Shown: positions 54,101 through 64,000 of the stretch, piece by piece
How positions within the stretch are numbered: the stretch's first letter is position 1
Layout: each line of letters starts with the position of its first letter
Assembly: GCA_005656395.1 (NCBI GenBank)
Contig: SRSI01000078.1
Span: forward strand, 744,001-808,000
From: Strongyloides papillosus
Taxonomy: Eukaryota; Nematoda; Chromadorea; Rhabditida; Strongyloididae
Direction: 5' to 3'
Length of the DNA stretch: 64,000 nt
Made by a program: the position numbers and the translations under genes
Notes under the pieces: model-generated
The model's database searches: none
What the model saw: only the letters and a program-made list of their open reading frames with translations
Told to the model about the DNA's origin: nothing

Positions 54101-54606
54101 ACATTAAAAAACTCAATCTTTCTGGTAATGATATAACAAATCTTCATGGACTTTCTAAATTATTTTCATTAGAATCACTTAATGTGTCGGATAATCTTTT
54201 AGGCAACATTGAATCAATAAAAGGTATAGAAAATCTTCCTGTATTAGAAAAATTAAAATTAAATGGAAATAAAATACAAAAAATACCAGATTATCGCGTA
54301 AAAGTTCTCCTTGTTTTTGGGAATCGTTTCTCAGAGGTTATTTTAGATGATGTAAAATGTGACATTGGAGAAGCTGATACAATTAAAATACGTTTAGCTT
54401 TAGAAAAAATTAAAATAAAAGAGAATGAAAGTGAGAAGAAAAAGATATCTAATCTATCGGAAGATCCCTCAAATGAAGATAATTTAAATGTATTCTCGGA
54501 TATTGAATGTTTTAAACGTGAAAAAATTAAGTATAATGGTATGAAAGAATCTGAGGATGACGAGACATTCCATGATTCTAGTGAATTTTTACCAAAAGTC
54601 AAGTAA
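51125..54606 (+). CDS. PX and leucine-rich-repeat protein, nischarin-like, 522 aa
   Basis: The exons are 51125-51223, 51270-51554, 53024-53183, 53464-53624 and 53743-54606, all joining in frame. Residues ~15-130 form a PX (phosphoinositide-binding) domain: YVINVCIGDCQWSVEKRYND, the Lys-rich NLPKKKF loop, and FLGERKVELERYLRTVI. Residues ~310-425 hold about five leucine-rich repeats (LVRLSLNYNQI, LTELNLSNNCI, IKKLNLSGNDI, LESLNVSDNLL, LEKLKLNGNKI). The C-terminal ~80 residues are charged and probably disordered. PX followed by LRR is the layout of nischarin/IRAS, an endosomal adaptor that binds integrins, Rac and PAK. The protein here is only a third of the length of human nischarin and lacks its long C-terminal half. 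ATG 51125 follows TTTTTAG with no gap. Confidence 0.82.
51658..52738 (-). CDS. multipass membrane protein nested in an intron, TMEM26-like, 329 aa
   Basis: Minus-strand exons are 52738-52723, 52680-52139 and 52089-51658 (990 nt). Introns are 42 nt (GTAAAA...TTTTTTAG) and 49 nt (GTATTT...TTTTTTAG). ATG is at 52738; the upstream in-frame codons contain no ATG. There are about eight hydrophobic segments. Support for TMEM26 is motif-level: SRCLDILDTISILDLL resembles the family's ADILEFTSETL. WGYFYILLVNGPYLGIRSYL followed by ILKNILSIYIG resembles its DGPFLVVRL...AKNFLVV. The C-terminal 35 residues are hydrophilic and acidic (SNEESDSDLNSFESQL). The whole gene sits inside intron 2 of the nischarin-like gene on the opposite strand. 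The protein function is unknown. Confidence 0.68.
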
Positions 54607-55445
54607 AATGACACACCTGCCTAAATATATTTATATATATCCAGTACCTTATCACATTCAATATCTATATTGGAAGAATTACATTTTTTATATTGTTATC
54701 TTTTTAGTAGCCTAACTTTATTATGGTTCCATTTTTGTTTTTATCATAATAGATGAATTTTTAAGCAAATATAATATTAATTATTAAAAAAAATGGAAAT
54801 CAAAATAAGTTTATAAGAGAAAAACTTTTGTTTAGTAATATTTATAAATGTTAATTTTGCTTAATCAAACAAAAAATCAATATATTTTATTTGCTAAATT
54901 TTTAAACATACTTTTATACAAGAAGAATAATTATTTATAATTTTTGTAAAGAAAATGTTTAAATATTTATATTAACTCAATTACATAATTAAATTAGTCA
55001 CAATTAATATACTGGTATTTTGAATACTGAAAGTCCAAATATTATGAATTAGAATTTAATGAATTTATTTTTATCTACCATAAATAAACAATAATTTGTC
55101 ACTTGTTTGTCTAGAAATAAATGTTTGTTTTAAAGGTAAATACATTTAAAATATGTAAGATTGTCGAAAACTGCTGTTTATAATTTAAAAATGATTTTAT
55201 CGCAAGCCGGAAATTGGTATTGATATAATAATGGCTTGTTAATTTCTTTAAAAAAGAAATTACGTATTCTGGTGTCCAAAAAATCTGAAATGACGGATTT
55301 CAGGCAATTCTCATTACAAAAAGTTTTATTTTTTAAATATTGTTCCACTCAACAAACGATAATCTCCAAAATAAAGGTTTGGCAAATAAGAAAGCTGAGG
55401 TAGATTTCCATATCATAATTCGTTGAGTTTCCCCTGAACCATATA

Positions 55446-55882
55446 CAGGGTGTCCCATAATTAACTCCCCACCTGCGAGAGCTTATAACTTTTTTCTACG
55501 AAGAGATAAAAACGTAAAATTTTGCAGGTTAGTAGAACTAAGAGACAATATTTTTTATTTTTTTTATTTTTAAAAAATTACGGTCCTATTAGGACTTATG
55601 GTCATTTAAAAAAATGTGTTTTTTTCGCCTTTATGAGTACGTAACTTTTTTATATGAAGAGATATTTAGATGATTCTTTTACAGATCGAAAGCTCAACTT
55701 CTTTTTTACTAGAATCTTAAATATCATAAATATTGAACTACATTAACATTGTTTAATTTTAAATTGAAACAAAAAAACCACAATTTTTGCCAAAATTTCG
55801 TAGTTTTTTCAAAATTAAAGCTCATTGAGAAGATTCTCACTAAAGTGTTATCATTATTCTAATAGAGTTAACGAAGCTCTAT
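55446..55882 (+). repeat. left inverted arm of foldback element
   Basis: Pairs with 56454-56890. The outer ~395 bp show a single obvious mismatch (fourth base G against T); the inner ~45 bp carry several substitutions. Confidence 0.85.
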
Positions 55883-56453
55883 CGAATGAGTATAGTGCCA
55901 TTAAAATCAAATGCCATTGACAAAAGTTATGATTTACCAAAGATCACAAATTTCGTACTTTTGGTAAAAAATTAAGTTACAAACACTATTTTTTTAACAT
56001 ATTTAATACCTAATAGTATTATTTTGATCAATAAAGTATGCTAATTTACGGTATATTGCTCATTTGTCTATATTTTGCCAAAAAAATTCTAATAATTTTT
56101 ATCACTTAAATTTTTTTAAAAATCATTTTTCTTAACATTTATTACAATTTATTTGCATTTTATACTATTTTACATCATAATTGCCCTATAAGAGCATTTT
56201 TATGCATCTTTCAAAAATTTCGTATTTTCGACCTTGTTCTCATTGAATTTATGTTCGAAACATGAACAATTAGCAATAAAAAATAAAATAATATTTCAAC
56301 TACTTTCAATAAAAAATCATTATCGATGTTGAAAAATTGAAAGAAATAGCATACTTTTTTTTAAATATTAAAGAAAATGAAAAATTAGACTATTTTTGAA
56401 TTGTCATAACTTTCTTGAAACTTATCACTAAAAAACAAGATTATTATCGTTAG

Positions 56454-56890
56454 ATAGAGCATCGTTTACTCTATCAGAATAATGATAAAGCTGTTGCGAG
56501 AATCTTCTCAATGAGCTTTAATTTTGAAAAAACTACGAAATTTTGGCAAAAATTGTGGTTTTTTTGTTTCAATTTAAAATTAAACAATGTTAATGTAGTT
56601 CAATATTTATGATATTTAAGATTCTAGTAAAAAAGAAGTTGAGCTTTCGATCTGTAAAAGAATCATCTAAATATCTCTTCATATAAAAAAGTTACGTACT
56701 CATAAAGGCGAAAAAAACACATTTTTTTAAATGACCATAAGTCCTAATAGGACCGTAATTTTTTAAAAATAAAAAAAATAAAAAATATTGTCTCTTAGTT
56801 CTACTAACCTGCAAAATTTTACGTTTTTATCTCTTCGTAGAAAAAAGTTATAAGCTCTCGCAGGTGGGGAGTTAATTATGGGACACACTG
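56454..56890 (-). repeat. right inverted arm of foldback element
   Basis: Reverse complement of 55446-55882. The ~570-bp centre between the arms is AT-rich and only weakly self-complementary. Confidence 0.85.
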
Positions 56891-57970
56891 TATATAATTT
56901 TTTTATCAAATTGCAAATTATTGAGTTTGAGTCATTTTTATTTAATACTATATATTATACTTTTCATCTCAGTTGCACACAAACTAAAAATTTATTAATT
57001 TAAGAGTGTAATTAAATACAAATATTCAAACTATATTATCACTTTTTAAAATGATTAATTTAATAAATAAATTATACTTTTTTATTTATCTTGATAAATT
57101 AATATTAAGGAAAAATGATTAACAATTTTTAATAAAATTAAATGCCTTATTTTATAAAAAAAAATATTTTATTTTTTTTACTATGGTATGTAACAAAATT
57201 GAGTATTATTACAAATTTACTTACCGAATTTCGTTTATTTTCTATTTACATGATTGTCTTAACTAAGTTTAACTACTTTAAATAATAAAAATTAACAATT
57301 TTTATTTAAAATAGCAATTAAAATTTATCTTAATATCTCAAACAATTTTCTTCATTTATCTTTTATATATAAATCAACGTTTTTTTAATCATATAGTTTT
57401 GATTCATAAGTGAAATCTATAACAATCTCTTTTTGTTTTACAAAAGTGTTTATTTTAGTAAAATTTTTATTAAACTCTATTTAAATTAGAATATATTACA
57501 AATGCTTAGTAGAGAAAAGTGTTTTATAATATTTAAATGATAAGTTGTTTTTTTTTAATTATTAACATTAATTGTTACATATTTTATAGTTAAGACTTTG
57601 AACTTCTATAGAAATGATTGATTTTCACATCAATTTCAGTTGCCCTGTATTCAAGTAATAATGGTTAAACGTAATGTCCAGGAAATTACTTTTAGACATG
57701 ATTCCTTTTTAGGATGATAATATATTACAAATAAAGATGATAAAAAAATTAATGATAAAAATAGAGTAAAATTTACTCTGTATGACGACATATGTCTCGT
57801 AATGGTAGGCACACATGTAAATTGATTACAGACAATTAAAATTGGATTTTTAAAACAACATTTTATTTACAAGCAACCTAACATAAAAATCTTGAAATAA
57901 ATTATTATTTTTTTGCAAAAACATACATTTGAATTAAAAACTTGTATTTACCAAAAAAAGTAATAATTTA

Positions 57971-58951
57971 TTAGAGCATTTTTTTGTCATAGCAAGAGTC
58001 AATAAGGACATTAATTTCAGAACAAGTAACATTTGGTATATACATTTTTACTAAAAAACAATTATTATGTACCCAATTTTGAATATCAGTTATGTTAAAA
58101 CCTTTAGCAAATGTCTGTATTTTTATACAAGTTTCTTGTGATAATATATTAATTTTTGATGCTTTTTGATTAGAAGTTATTGAAGGTGTGATACTTAACT
58201 GTTTGTCATCGCTATTATAAGGAATTGCCGATAGTGGTACAAATTCAAATTCTCCTTTCAAATATTTTTTCTTTTCATCTTTTAAATTTTCTTTACCATC
58301 TGATTCATCTAGTTGTGTTTTGATGTATGTTTTTGGATATTTAGAATAACCATGTTTAAATACATCGCTACGTTTATTATTGTGAATAATTTTTACGGGA
58401 TCATTTTTTCGAGAATATTCCTTACTTTTTCTGGAAGAATAAAAGTCTCCAATATGTATTTGATTTGATGGACCATAAAATGTGTGTTTCATTGGGGATC
58501 TTCTAACATCACTATTTCGTGACAATGAAAAAGGTGTAATTCTTGTTATAGTTCTATTTTTTGATAATAAAGTTCGCATTAAATTTATCTTTTTCGTTCT
58601 TGTGCTATTTGTTTCCTTATTTTTAGGTGTCTTTGATAGTGATAAAGAATTTTTTGATGTCCTATTCCATTTTTGATTAAAATGTTTTTTTTTGACAACT
58701 TTTGGTGTTAACTCGCGAATAACTTCCTCTTCAATGACTTCACCATTGCTATCGTAAAAGATATACATTTCATAACATTTTACCTTCTTAACTTTCCTTT
58801 TACTACCATTTGATAATGGTTTTATGTTATCAATTTTTAAATGCTTCTCACTCATTGGAATTAAATTTTCACCATCAATATTTTTTATATTAATGAATAT
58901 AAAATATATTAAAATATAAAAAGAAATGTTTAAAAAAATATTTCTAAACAT
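57971..58951 (-). CDS. unrecognised secreted basic protein with C-terminal four-Cys module, 326 aa
   Basis: Single exon. Residues 1-27 form a strong signal peptide (hydrophobic FLNISFYILIYFIFINI, cleavage near IDG). The mature chain is Lys/Arg/Ser-rich and probably disordered up to ~270, with a short conserved-looking segment at 58-75 (KCYEMYIFYDSNGEVIEEEV). The last 54 residues look folded and hold four cysteines (275, 298, 310, 320) in a pattern CX22CX11CX9C with FAKGFNITDIQNWVHNNC in the middle. With Cys59 there are five cysteines in the mature form. I cannot name the family; a nematode-specific secreted protein is the best reading. The downstream minus-strand poly(A) signal is at 57862-57867. 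Confidence 0.72.
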   Translation of the reverse strand: MFRNIFLNISFYILIYFIFINIKNIDGENLIPMSEKHLKIDNIKPLSNGSKRKVKKVKCYEMYIFYDSNGEVIEEEVIRELTPKVVKKKHFNQKWNRTSKNSLSLSKTPKNKETNSTRTKKINLMRTLLSKNRTITRITPFSLSRNSDVRRSPMKHTFYGPSNQIHIGDFYSSRKSKEYSRKNDPVKIIHNNKRSDVFKHGYSKYPKTYIKTQLDESDGKENLKDEKKKYLKGEFEFVPLSAIPYNSDDKQLSITPSITSNQKASKINILSQETCIKIQTFAKGFNITDIQNWVHNNCFLVKMYIPNVTCSEINVLIDSCYDKKML

Positions 58952-59830
58952 TATTAAAGTAAAAATAAAGAATATGTCTCAAAAAATGTTTAATGATAAG
59001 ATGAAGTACAGAATATATGCGCATGTGATAGATTTGAAATAATATTATTAATTTTAAATATCTTCAAGTAATAATCATCTTAACCTAGTATAAATAAAAG
59101 AAAGAAAAATTTTTTTTAGTAACATTGTATGGGTATCCTTAAGTACACATTACTATATAAATTAATAAAATCTTTTTATAATATAATTTATTTGATATAT
59201 AAGATAATAATAGGAGTAAGGTATACTAATATGGTACTTAAAATACTGAATATTAATCAATTTCTTTTCTACTTTAATAAATGCTTGATCTAATAAGTTA
59301 CCTTTAAGTATAAATGACATTATATTTCCATAGAAAATGATTTTAATGTAAATTTGTTAAGGTTAACATATTTATGTTTAAAATAAATAAATTATTAATA
59401 TAACCCTACATGTTTTATTTATATTGAACTATATCATTCATTCTACAATATTTTTTCATATCTTTCAAAAAATGTCATTTTAAAATTTTATTTTATTCTA
59501 TTTTCAAAGTCAAATCACATAAAGTAATATAGATAAAGTGATACATAAATAAAAAAGTAAACAACTACTCATAAAAATATTATCAATAGCAAATTATTAA
59601 CATATATCGCCTTGTCACATAAATTCTTAGTACATGTGATTGTGAAAGTAATACCAAAATTTTAATCATCTTTTTATATTTTTAAGCATGAATAAAAGGT
59701 AATAAAGTAATCGATCTTAAGACATTCCTTTTATCATAGAGTGTAAGAGAAATAATTTATTAGTTATCAAATTATTCAATATTTCATGATTTTTTAATCT
59801 CATTTTTTTTCTAAAATTATATTATTATAA
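58952..59830. other. divergent intergenic region
   Basis: 879 bp of AT-rich DNA between the divergently transcribed secreted-protein and flippase genes, so it must hold both promoters. I recognise no specific motif. Confidence 0.5.
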
Positions 59831-62800
59831 ATGTCTAATGAGGATATTATAAGTATAACACCATCAACAAAATGGGTCCCAAAAAATCCATCATTCATCT
59901 ACAGAATTTTAAATATCCCTTCTACGATAAAGAAAATTATTTTTCCTGATTCTATTGTCTATGAAAAATCGTAAGTTATTACGATTACATTTTATTAGAA
60001 AAGTTTCAACATTTAGGCAACGTGAAATAGAACCCAATTACTTATATGCTGATATTCCTAGATACGGTCTTGTGAATTATAAAAAATATACAAACAACAA
60101 AATATCAACAACAAAGTATCCCTCATTAATATTATTCCCTTTTCAAAATCTCCTACTTCAATTAAAAATTTATGCTAATATTTATTTTTTGTTTGCTGCA
60201 ACCTTAAATACAATTCCACTTTTAGAAGCTTATAGTGGTTGGAAAGCATTTCTTCCAATTGGTATAATAATGATATTTGAGTCAATTAAAGATTTTTTTG
60301 AAGATTATAGAAGGAGGAAGAATGATAAGAAGGTCAATAAAGCATTAGTATATGTTTTTGATGGATCTAAAAAAAGATTTCGTAAAATGGAATGGGAGAA
60401 TGTATTGGTAGGTGATTTTATTCACTTAAGTATCAATGAAACCATACCAGCAGATATATTATTAATGAGAAGTTCTGATGTTGAAGGAACAGTATACGTT
60501 GAGACATCAAATTTAGATGGAGAAAGTAATTTAAAAGAAAAAAAAGTATTGGGATCATGTATCGAATATTGTGGCGAAACTGAACATGTATTTAATCCAT
60601 CATTTTTAAATATATCAATTTTTTGCTCGCAGCCGGATAAAGATTTAAATAAGATAAGTGGTAAAGTATTATATTCACAGGAAAAATTTGATGTTATTAA
60701 AAGAGAGAATGTAATTTATCGTGGATGTCAAATAAAAAATACAACCTTTATTGAGGGAATAGTATTATATACAGGAAAAGATACGAAGGCACTGTTAAAT
60801 AATGGAATTGTAAAACATAAAAGAAGTAGTCTAGATTCCTCGACAAACAAATATACTTTAATATGTATAGGAATTCTTGTTTGTATGTGTACATTTGAAA
60901 CAATTTTCTCAATAGTATTTCAATCAGAGTATTCAAGAAAACAACAACCAGGATTAGATGTACCCTTTGTTCTTTACTATAATAGAACAATGATTGTTAA
61001 AATTCTTCTTACAATTCTTGAGTTTATTCTTGATTACCAAGTATTGGTTCCGTTATCACTTTATATTACCATTGAATTTGTAAAAGTCGCTTTATCGTAT
61101 TTTATGACTAAGGATATTAATTTATATTATGAAGAGAGTGATAAAAGTATGGAGGTTAAAACGTTAAATATACCAGAAGAACTAGGACAAATAAAGTATG
61201 TTTTGTCAGATAAAACAGGGACACTTACAGAAAATAAGATGATATTTCGTGGTTGTCATATTAATGGCATTGATTATTCCAAAGATTGTGTAAAAGTTCT
61301 AACAAATTGTATGGATAATGAAACGGAAGTTTATAGAAGTGAAAAATTAATGAAAGAATTAACGGAAAAAGTTCACGATGAAAATAGTCCTGTTTATCAT
61401 TTCCTTATCAATATGGCAATATGTAATACTGTTGTTGTAACAAAGAAAAGAGAAGATACAATTGAGAGAGGATATGTTCAAGGAAATACATTACAAGTAG
61501 CAAATGCAGTTTTTTATAATCATGGGAATGATGTTAATGAAGAAACTATTGATGGGAGGAGGAATGATGATGCTATTGTTGAAATATCTTCAATATCACA
61601 CTCTAGCGAAGATCATGAAACAGGTAGTGTTAGTTCATTTCCTGATAAAATAAGGACATCAGTAAGGAGATTCTCAAGAAAAGTCAGTAATAATATTAAA
61701 CATAATAGAAAAAAATTAAGATATGCAATAAAAGGAATTCTTGACAATGATTCAAGAAGCAAAATTGCAATAAAGAGAAAGAATGATGTATATGAAGGAG
61801 AAAGTCCAGATGAGTTGTGTCTTGTTAAAGGAGCCAAAGCATTAGGTTTTACAATGCTTAAACGTCATCGTTGTAGTATAGATTTATCGGTATCCGGTTA
61901 TGGGTACTTAAGCGTCAATATAACAAAAATATTAAAATTTGATTCCAATAGAAAAAGGATGTCCGTTATATCATTACAAAAAGGTAAAATTTATCTTTAT
62001 ACAAAAGGTGCTGATGATTCAATAATGAATAATTTATGTAAAACATTCTCCTCATCTGAAGAAGGGAAAAAAATAATAAAAGAATCCAAAAAGTCATTAA
62101 AAGAATTTTCAAGTTGTGGTAGGAGAACATTGTGCTTAGCATATCGTATAATGACATTTGAAGAATTGAATAAATTTAACGATGACATCGATGACATCGA
62201 ATCAAATTGTATAGAAGATAAAGATAAAGAATTACTTTCTTTGTATAATGAAATTGAGAAAGATTTAATATTACTTGGTGTTGTATCAATTGAAGATCGT
62301 TTGCAGGATGGTGTGCCTGAAACAATAGTTGCTTTAAAGAATGCAGGAATTCATGTTTGGGTATTGACAGGTGACAAATATGAAACGGCTTTAAATGTTG
62401 CAAGAAGTTGCTCATTATTTGATATTAATATAAAGCAAGTAGAAATAAATTGTTTAGAAGATCTAGAATCAATACCAGTTAGAATTCCATGCCCTTATAA
62501 TGTTATTTTACCATCAAGTGGTGTTAAATTATTAAAAGATGGTGAAGAAAATGTTATAAGAATATTAAAAAATGCTTCATCCGTTCTTTGTTATAGAATG
62601 ACACCCAGTGATAAAGCCATAATAACACAAACTGTAATGAAAGAATTTAAGTCAAAAGTTTTAAGTATTGGTGATGGTGCAAATGATGTACCTATGATAA
62701 CCAGTGCTAATGTTGGTGTTGGTTTAGGTGGTCAAGAAGGAATGCAAGCTGTTATGGCAGCAGATTATTCATTAGGAAGATTCAAATTTCTTCGCAATTT

Positions 62801-63734
62801 ATTATTAATTCATGGACAATGGTGTTATTATAGGATAACAGAATCGTTATTGTATTTATTTTATAAAAATCTCGTAAGTTATTATTAATCCATAGTGCGT
62901 AAAGAATGAGTTTTAAATACCGGATTTAAATCCGGAAGAGACTATTCATCAAGCACTAAATTTTGAATGATACAATACCTATTCTTTTTTAGTTATACTG
63001 CTTCGTTTTATTTTGGTACAATTTCTATAATGGTGTCAGTACAATGTGTCCATATGATCCATATTATTCGATGTTATATCCAATTATTTTCTCAGGACTC
63101 CAACCATTGATGTATGGGATATTGGATCAAAATTATTCAGCCAAAGAGTTATATAATAATCCAGAAATATATAAGAAAAATTTAGAAAATGATTTGTATA
63201 GTATGAAACTATTTGTGTTAAATGTTTTAGATGCAATTTGGCAGAGTTTAGCAATTTTCTATTGTACATACTTTGCATATGATGATACCACTATTGATAT
63301 GTGGTCATTTGGTTATTGTTTATTGACATCAATCTTCTTTGTAAACACTTTTCACCTTTGTTTGTTGATTAAAAATTGGACATGGATATTGTTTATATGT
63401 AATATCAGTTTTTTCTTTGTTCATGTAATGTATTTCATTCTATATACTATATTTGTATCTGCATCAACGCAAATTATTGATACTCCAATATATGTTGGTG
63501 TATATTCAACAATGTCTTTTACCTTCTGGGCTGTGGTAATCCTATCCACAATTACAGCTTTAATGCCTAGGTAAGTGACAGAAAAAGGAAACCAGTTAAT
63601 TTTATACCTTCTCTTTTAGATTTTATATTAAATTATTAATTAAAAGATATCCTTTATTGGAGTTAACTGATAAAGATGTAAAAATAATGAAGCTAAAGTT
63701 ATCAAAATCTTTTAGTAGATTTAGGAGTCAATAG
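59831..63734 (+). CDS. P4-ATPase phospholipid flippase, class 5 (ATP10-like), 1,235 aa
   Basis: The exons are 59831-59970, 59999-62873, 62993-63570 and 63620-63734 (3,708 nt, one frame). P4-ATPases move phospholipids to the cytosolic leaflet using a phospho-Asp cycle. Visible motifs: the entry ANIYFLFAATLNTIP, the A-domain LDGESNLK (usual form DGET), and M4 VPLSLYITIE (PISL variant). Catalytic motifs are DKTGTLTENKM, YEGESPDELCLVKGAKALGF, VLTGDK and GDGANDVPMI. The C-terminal exon 3 carries the GLQPLMYGILDQ and SAKELYNNPEIYKK block of the family. NIPEELGQIKYVLSDKTGT, ICNTVVVT and TKALLNN favour the ATP10 class, as does an in-family insert between P and N domains. The first intron would be only 28 nt. 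Alternatively translation starts at ATG 59961, which reads straight through it. The C-tail is short. AATAAA lies at 63796. Confidence 0.92.
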
Positions 63735-64000
63735 TGTATTTTAATTATTATATATTAACAAAAAGAAGGAATCACTTATCTTTAGGTCTTTAAAAAATAA
63801 ATTTCTGTTTTTCATTTCTATTTATGCTTACCATTACGATACATTTCGTAATACAGAATGAATTTCACTCTCCCTTTATCATTAATTTGTTTTTCATCAT
63901 CTTTGTTTGGAAACTATTAGCATTCTAGAAAAGAACTATACATAAAATGATTTTAGAGGGATTGCATAAAGCTAGTATTTGAATGTTGAATATAATAAAT
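63735..64000. other. flippase 3' flank
   Basis: Contains the flippase poly(A) signal AATAAA at 63796-63801. Nothing else is recognised. Confidence 0.5.

Larger units (their letters stand above)
55446..56890. mobile_element. foldback (long inverted repeat) element, mariner-type ends, 1,445 bp
   Basis: It starts CAGGGTGTCCCATAATTAAC and ends with the inverse complement of CAGTGTGTCCCATAATTAAC, with TA directly outside both ends (55444-55445 and 56891-56892). CAGGGTG-like termini and TA target duplication are typical of Tc1/mariner elements. The outer ~395 bp of each arm are almost identical; the arms stay alignable to about 437 bp. No ORF of transposase size exists inside, so it is non-autonomous. 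Confidence 0.88.
55250..56985 (-). mobile_element. mariner transposase fossil, copy 3, split by a foldback element
   Basis: The minus strand reads KLNEL, stop, then YGNLPQLSYLPNLYFGDYRL with more stops. This is the same C-terminal mariner block (YSPD...DY.LF) as copies 1 and 2. Fossil sequence runs from about 55250 to 55445 and resumes at 56891. The resumed part (ATTTAATACTATATATTATA) matches copy 2 (ATTTAATACCATATATTATT) at the expected place. Confidence 0.65.
54607..57970. other. intergenic with nested transposon insertions
   Basis: Apart from the mariner fossil and the foldback element listed separately, I see no gene in this stretch. A minus-strand AATAAA at 57862-57867 probably serves the secreted-protein gene to its right. 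Confidence 0.5.

Noticed and set aside
54291..54614. Minus-strand 107-codon ORF over the end of the PX-LRR gene
   Set aside because: Its residues follow from the reverse reading of the charged C-terminal tail of the plus-strand protein.
55395..55405. TGAGGTAG word, identical to the let-7 seed
   Set aside because: It lies inside the mariner fossil, aligned with other fossil copies that lack it, and has no hairpin partner.
55883..56453. Transposase gene in the centre of the foldback element
   Set aside because: No frame longer than about 60 codons and no mariner motif on either strand.

Overview
This is eukaryotic, extremely AT-rich DNA with very short GT..AG introns (mostly 40-120 nt) and acceptors of the T-rich TTTTAG/TTTCAG type. 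Several acceptors lie only 0-11 nt upstream of a start codon, as expected where a spliced leader is added in trans. The gene content (an UNC-44 type ankyrin with a giant exon, an aquaglyceroporin, a sphingosine-phosphate lyase relative, an ATP10-class flippase) points to a nematode. The base composition and intron style suggest a Strongyloides-like clade IV worm. That placement is inference, because no rRNA or mitochondrial marker is present.

Layout. 0.7-2.7 kb: two small two-exon genes, an unrecognised 182-aa protein and a CYSTM-type cysteine-rich tail protein. 2.7-10.7 kb: sparse AT-rich DNA holding an intact aquaglyceroporin gene (7.68-8.53 kb) and two decayed mariner transposase fragments. 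10.7-12.75 kb: a seven-exon sphingosine-1-phosphate lyase relative that lacks the PLP lysine and carries a one-base frameshift in an A run. 12.75-22.35 kb: a 9.6-kb stretch without a convincing protein gene, probably in part upstream control DNA of the ankyrin gene.

22.35-49.5 kb: the ankyrin (unc-44) locus. Five core exons encode 24 ankyrin repeats, ZU5-ZU5-UPA and a death domain. They are followed by phase-1 alternative exons giving at least three possible C-termini: a short tail at 29.7 kb, a previously easy-to-miss tail at 32.4 kb, and a 16.5-kb exon encoding about 5,500 residues. The exons sum to a 7,280-aa giant isoform. The giant exon has about 40 copies of a Ser/Thr/Glu/Pro-rich module, a 2,268-nt in-frame segmental duplication and two families of short conserved motifs. 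A separate 142-codon ORF lies inside one of its introns.

51.1-54.6 kb: a PX plus leucine-rich-repeat protein resembling nischarin. Its 1.47-kb second intron contains a complete three-exon, opposite-strand gene for a multipass membrane protein (TMEM26-like). 54.6-58 kb: a third mariner fossil split by a 1,445-bp foldback element with 437-bp inverted arms and TA at each border. 57.97-58.95 kb (minus): an unrecognised secreted basic protein with a C-terminal four-cysteine module. 59.8-63.7 kb: an ATP10-class P4-ATPase whose first intron may be only 28 nt.

The genes are not an operon or one pathway. Two of them (S1P-lyase relative, flippase) concern membrane lipids. The ankyrin is a membrane-cytoskeleton adaptor, and nischarin-like and membrane-channel genes share the neighbourhood without a sequence-supported functional link.
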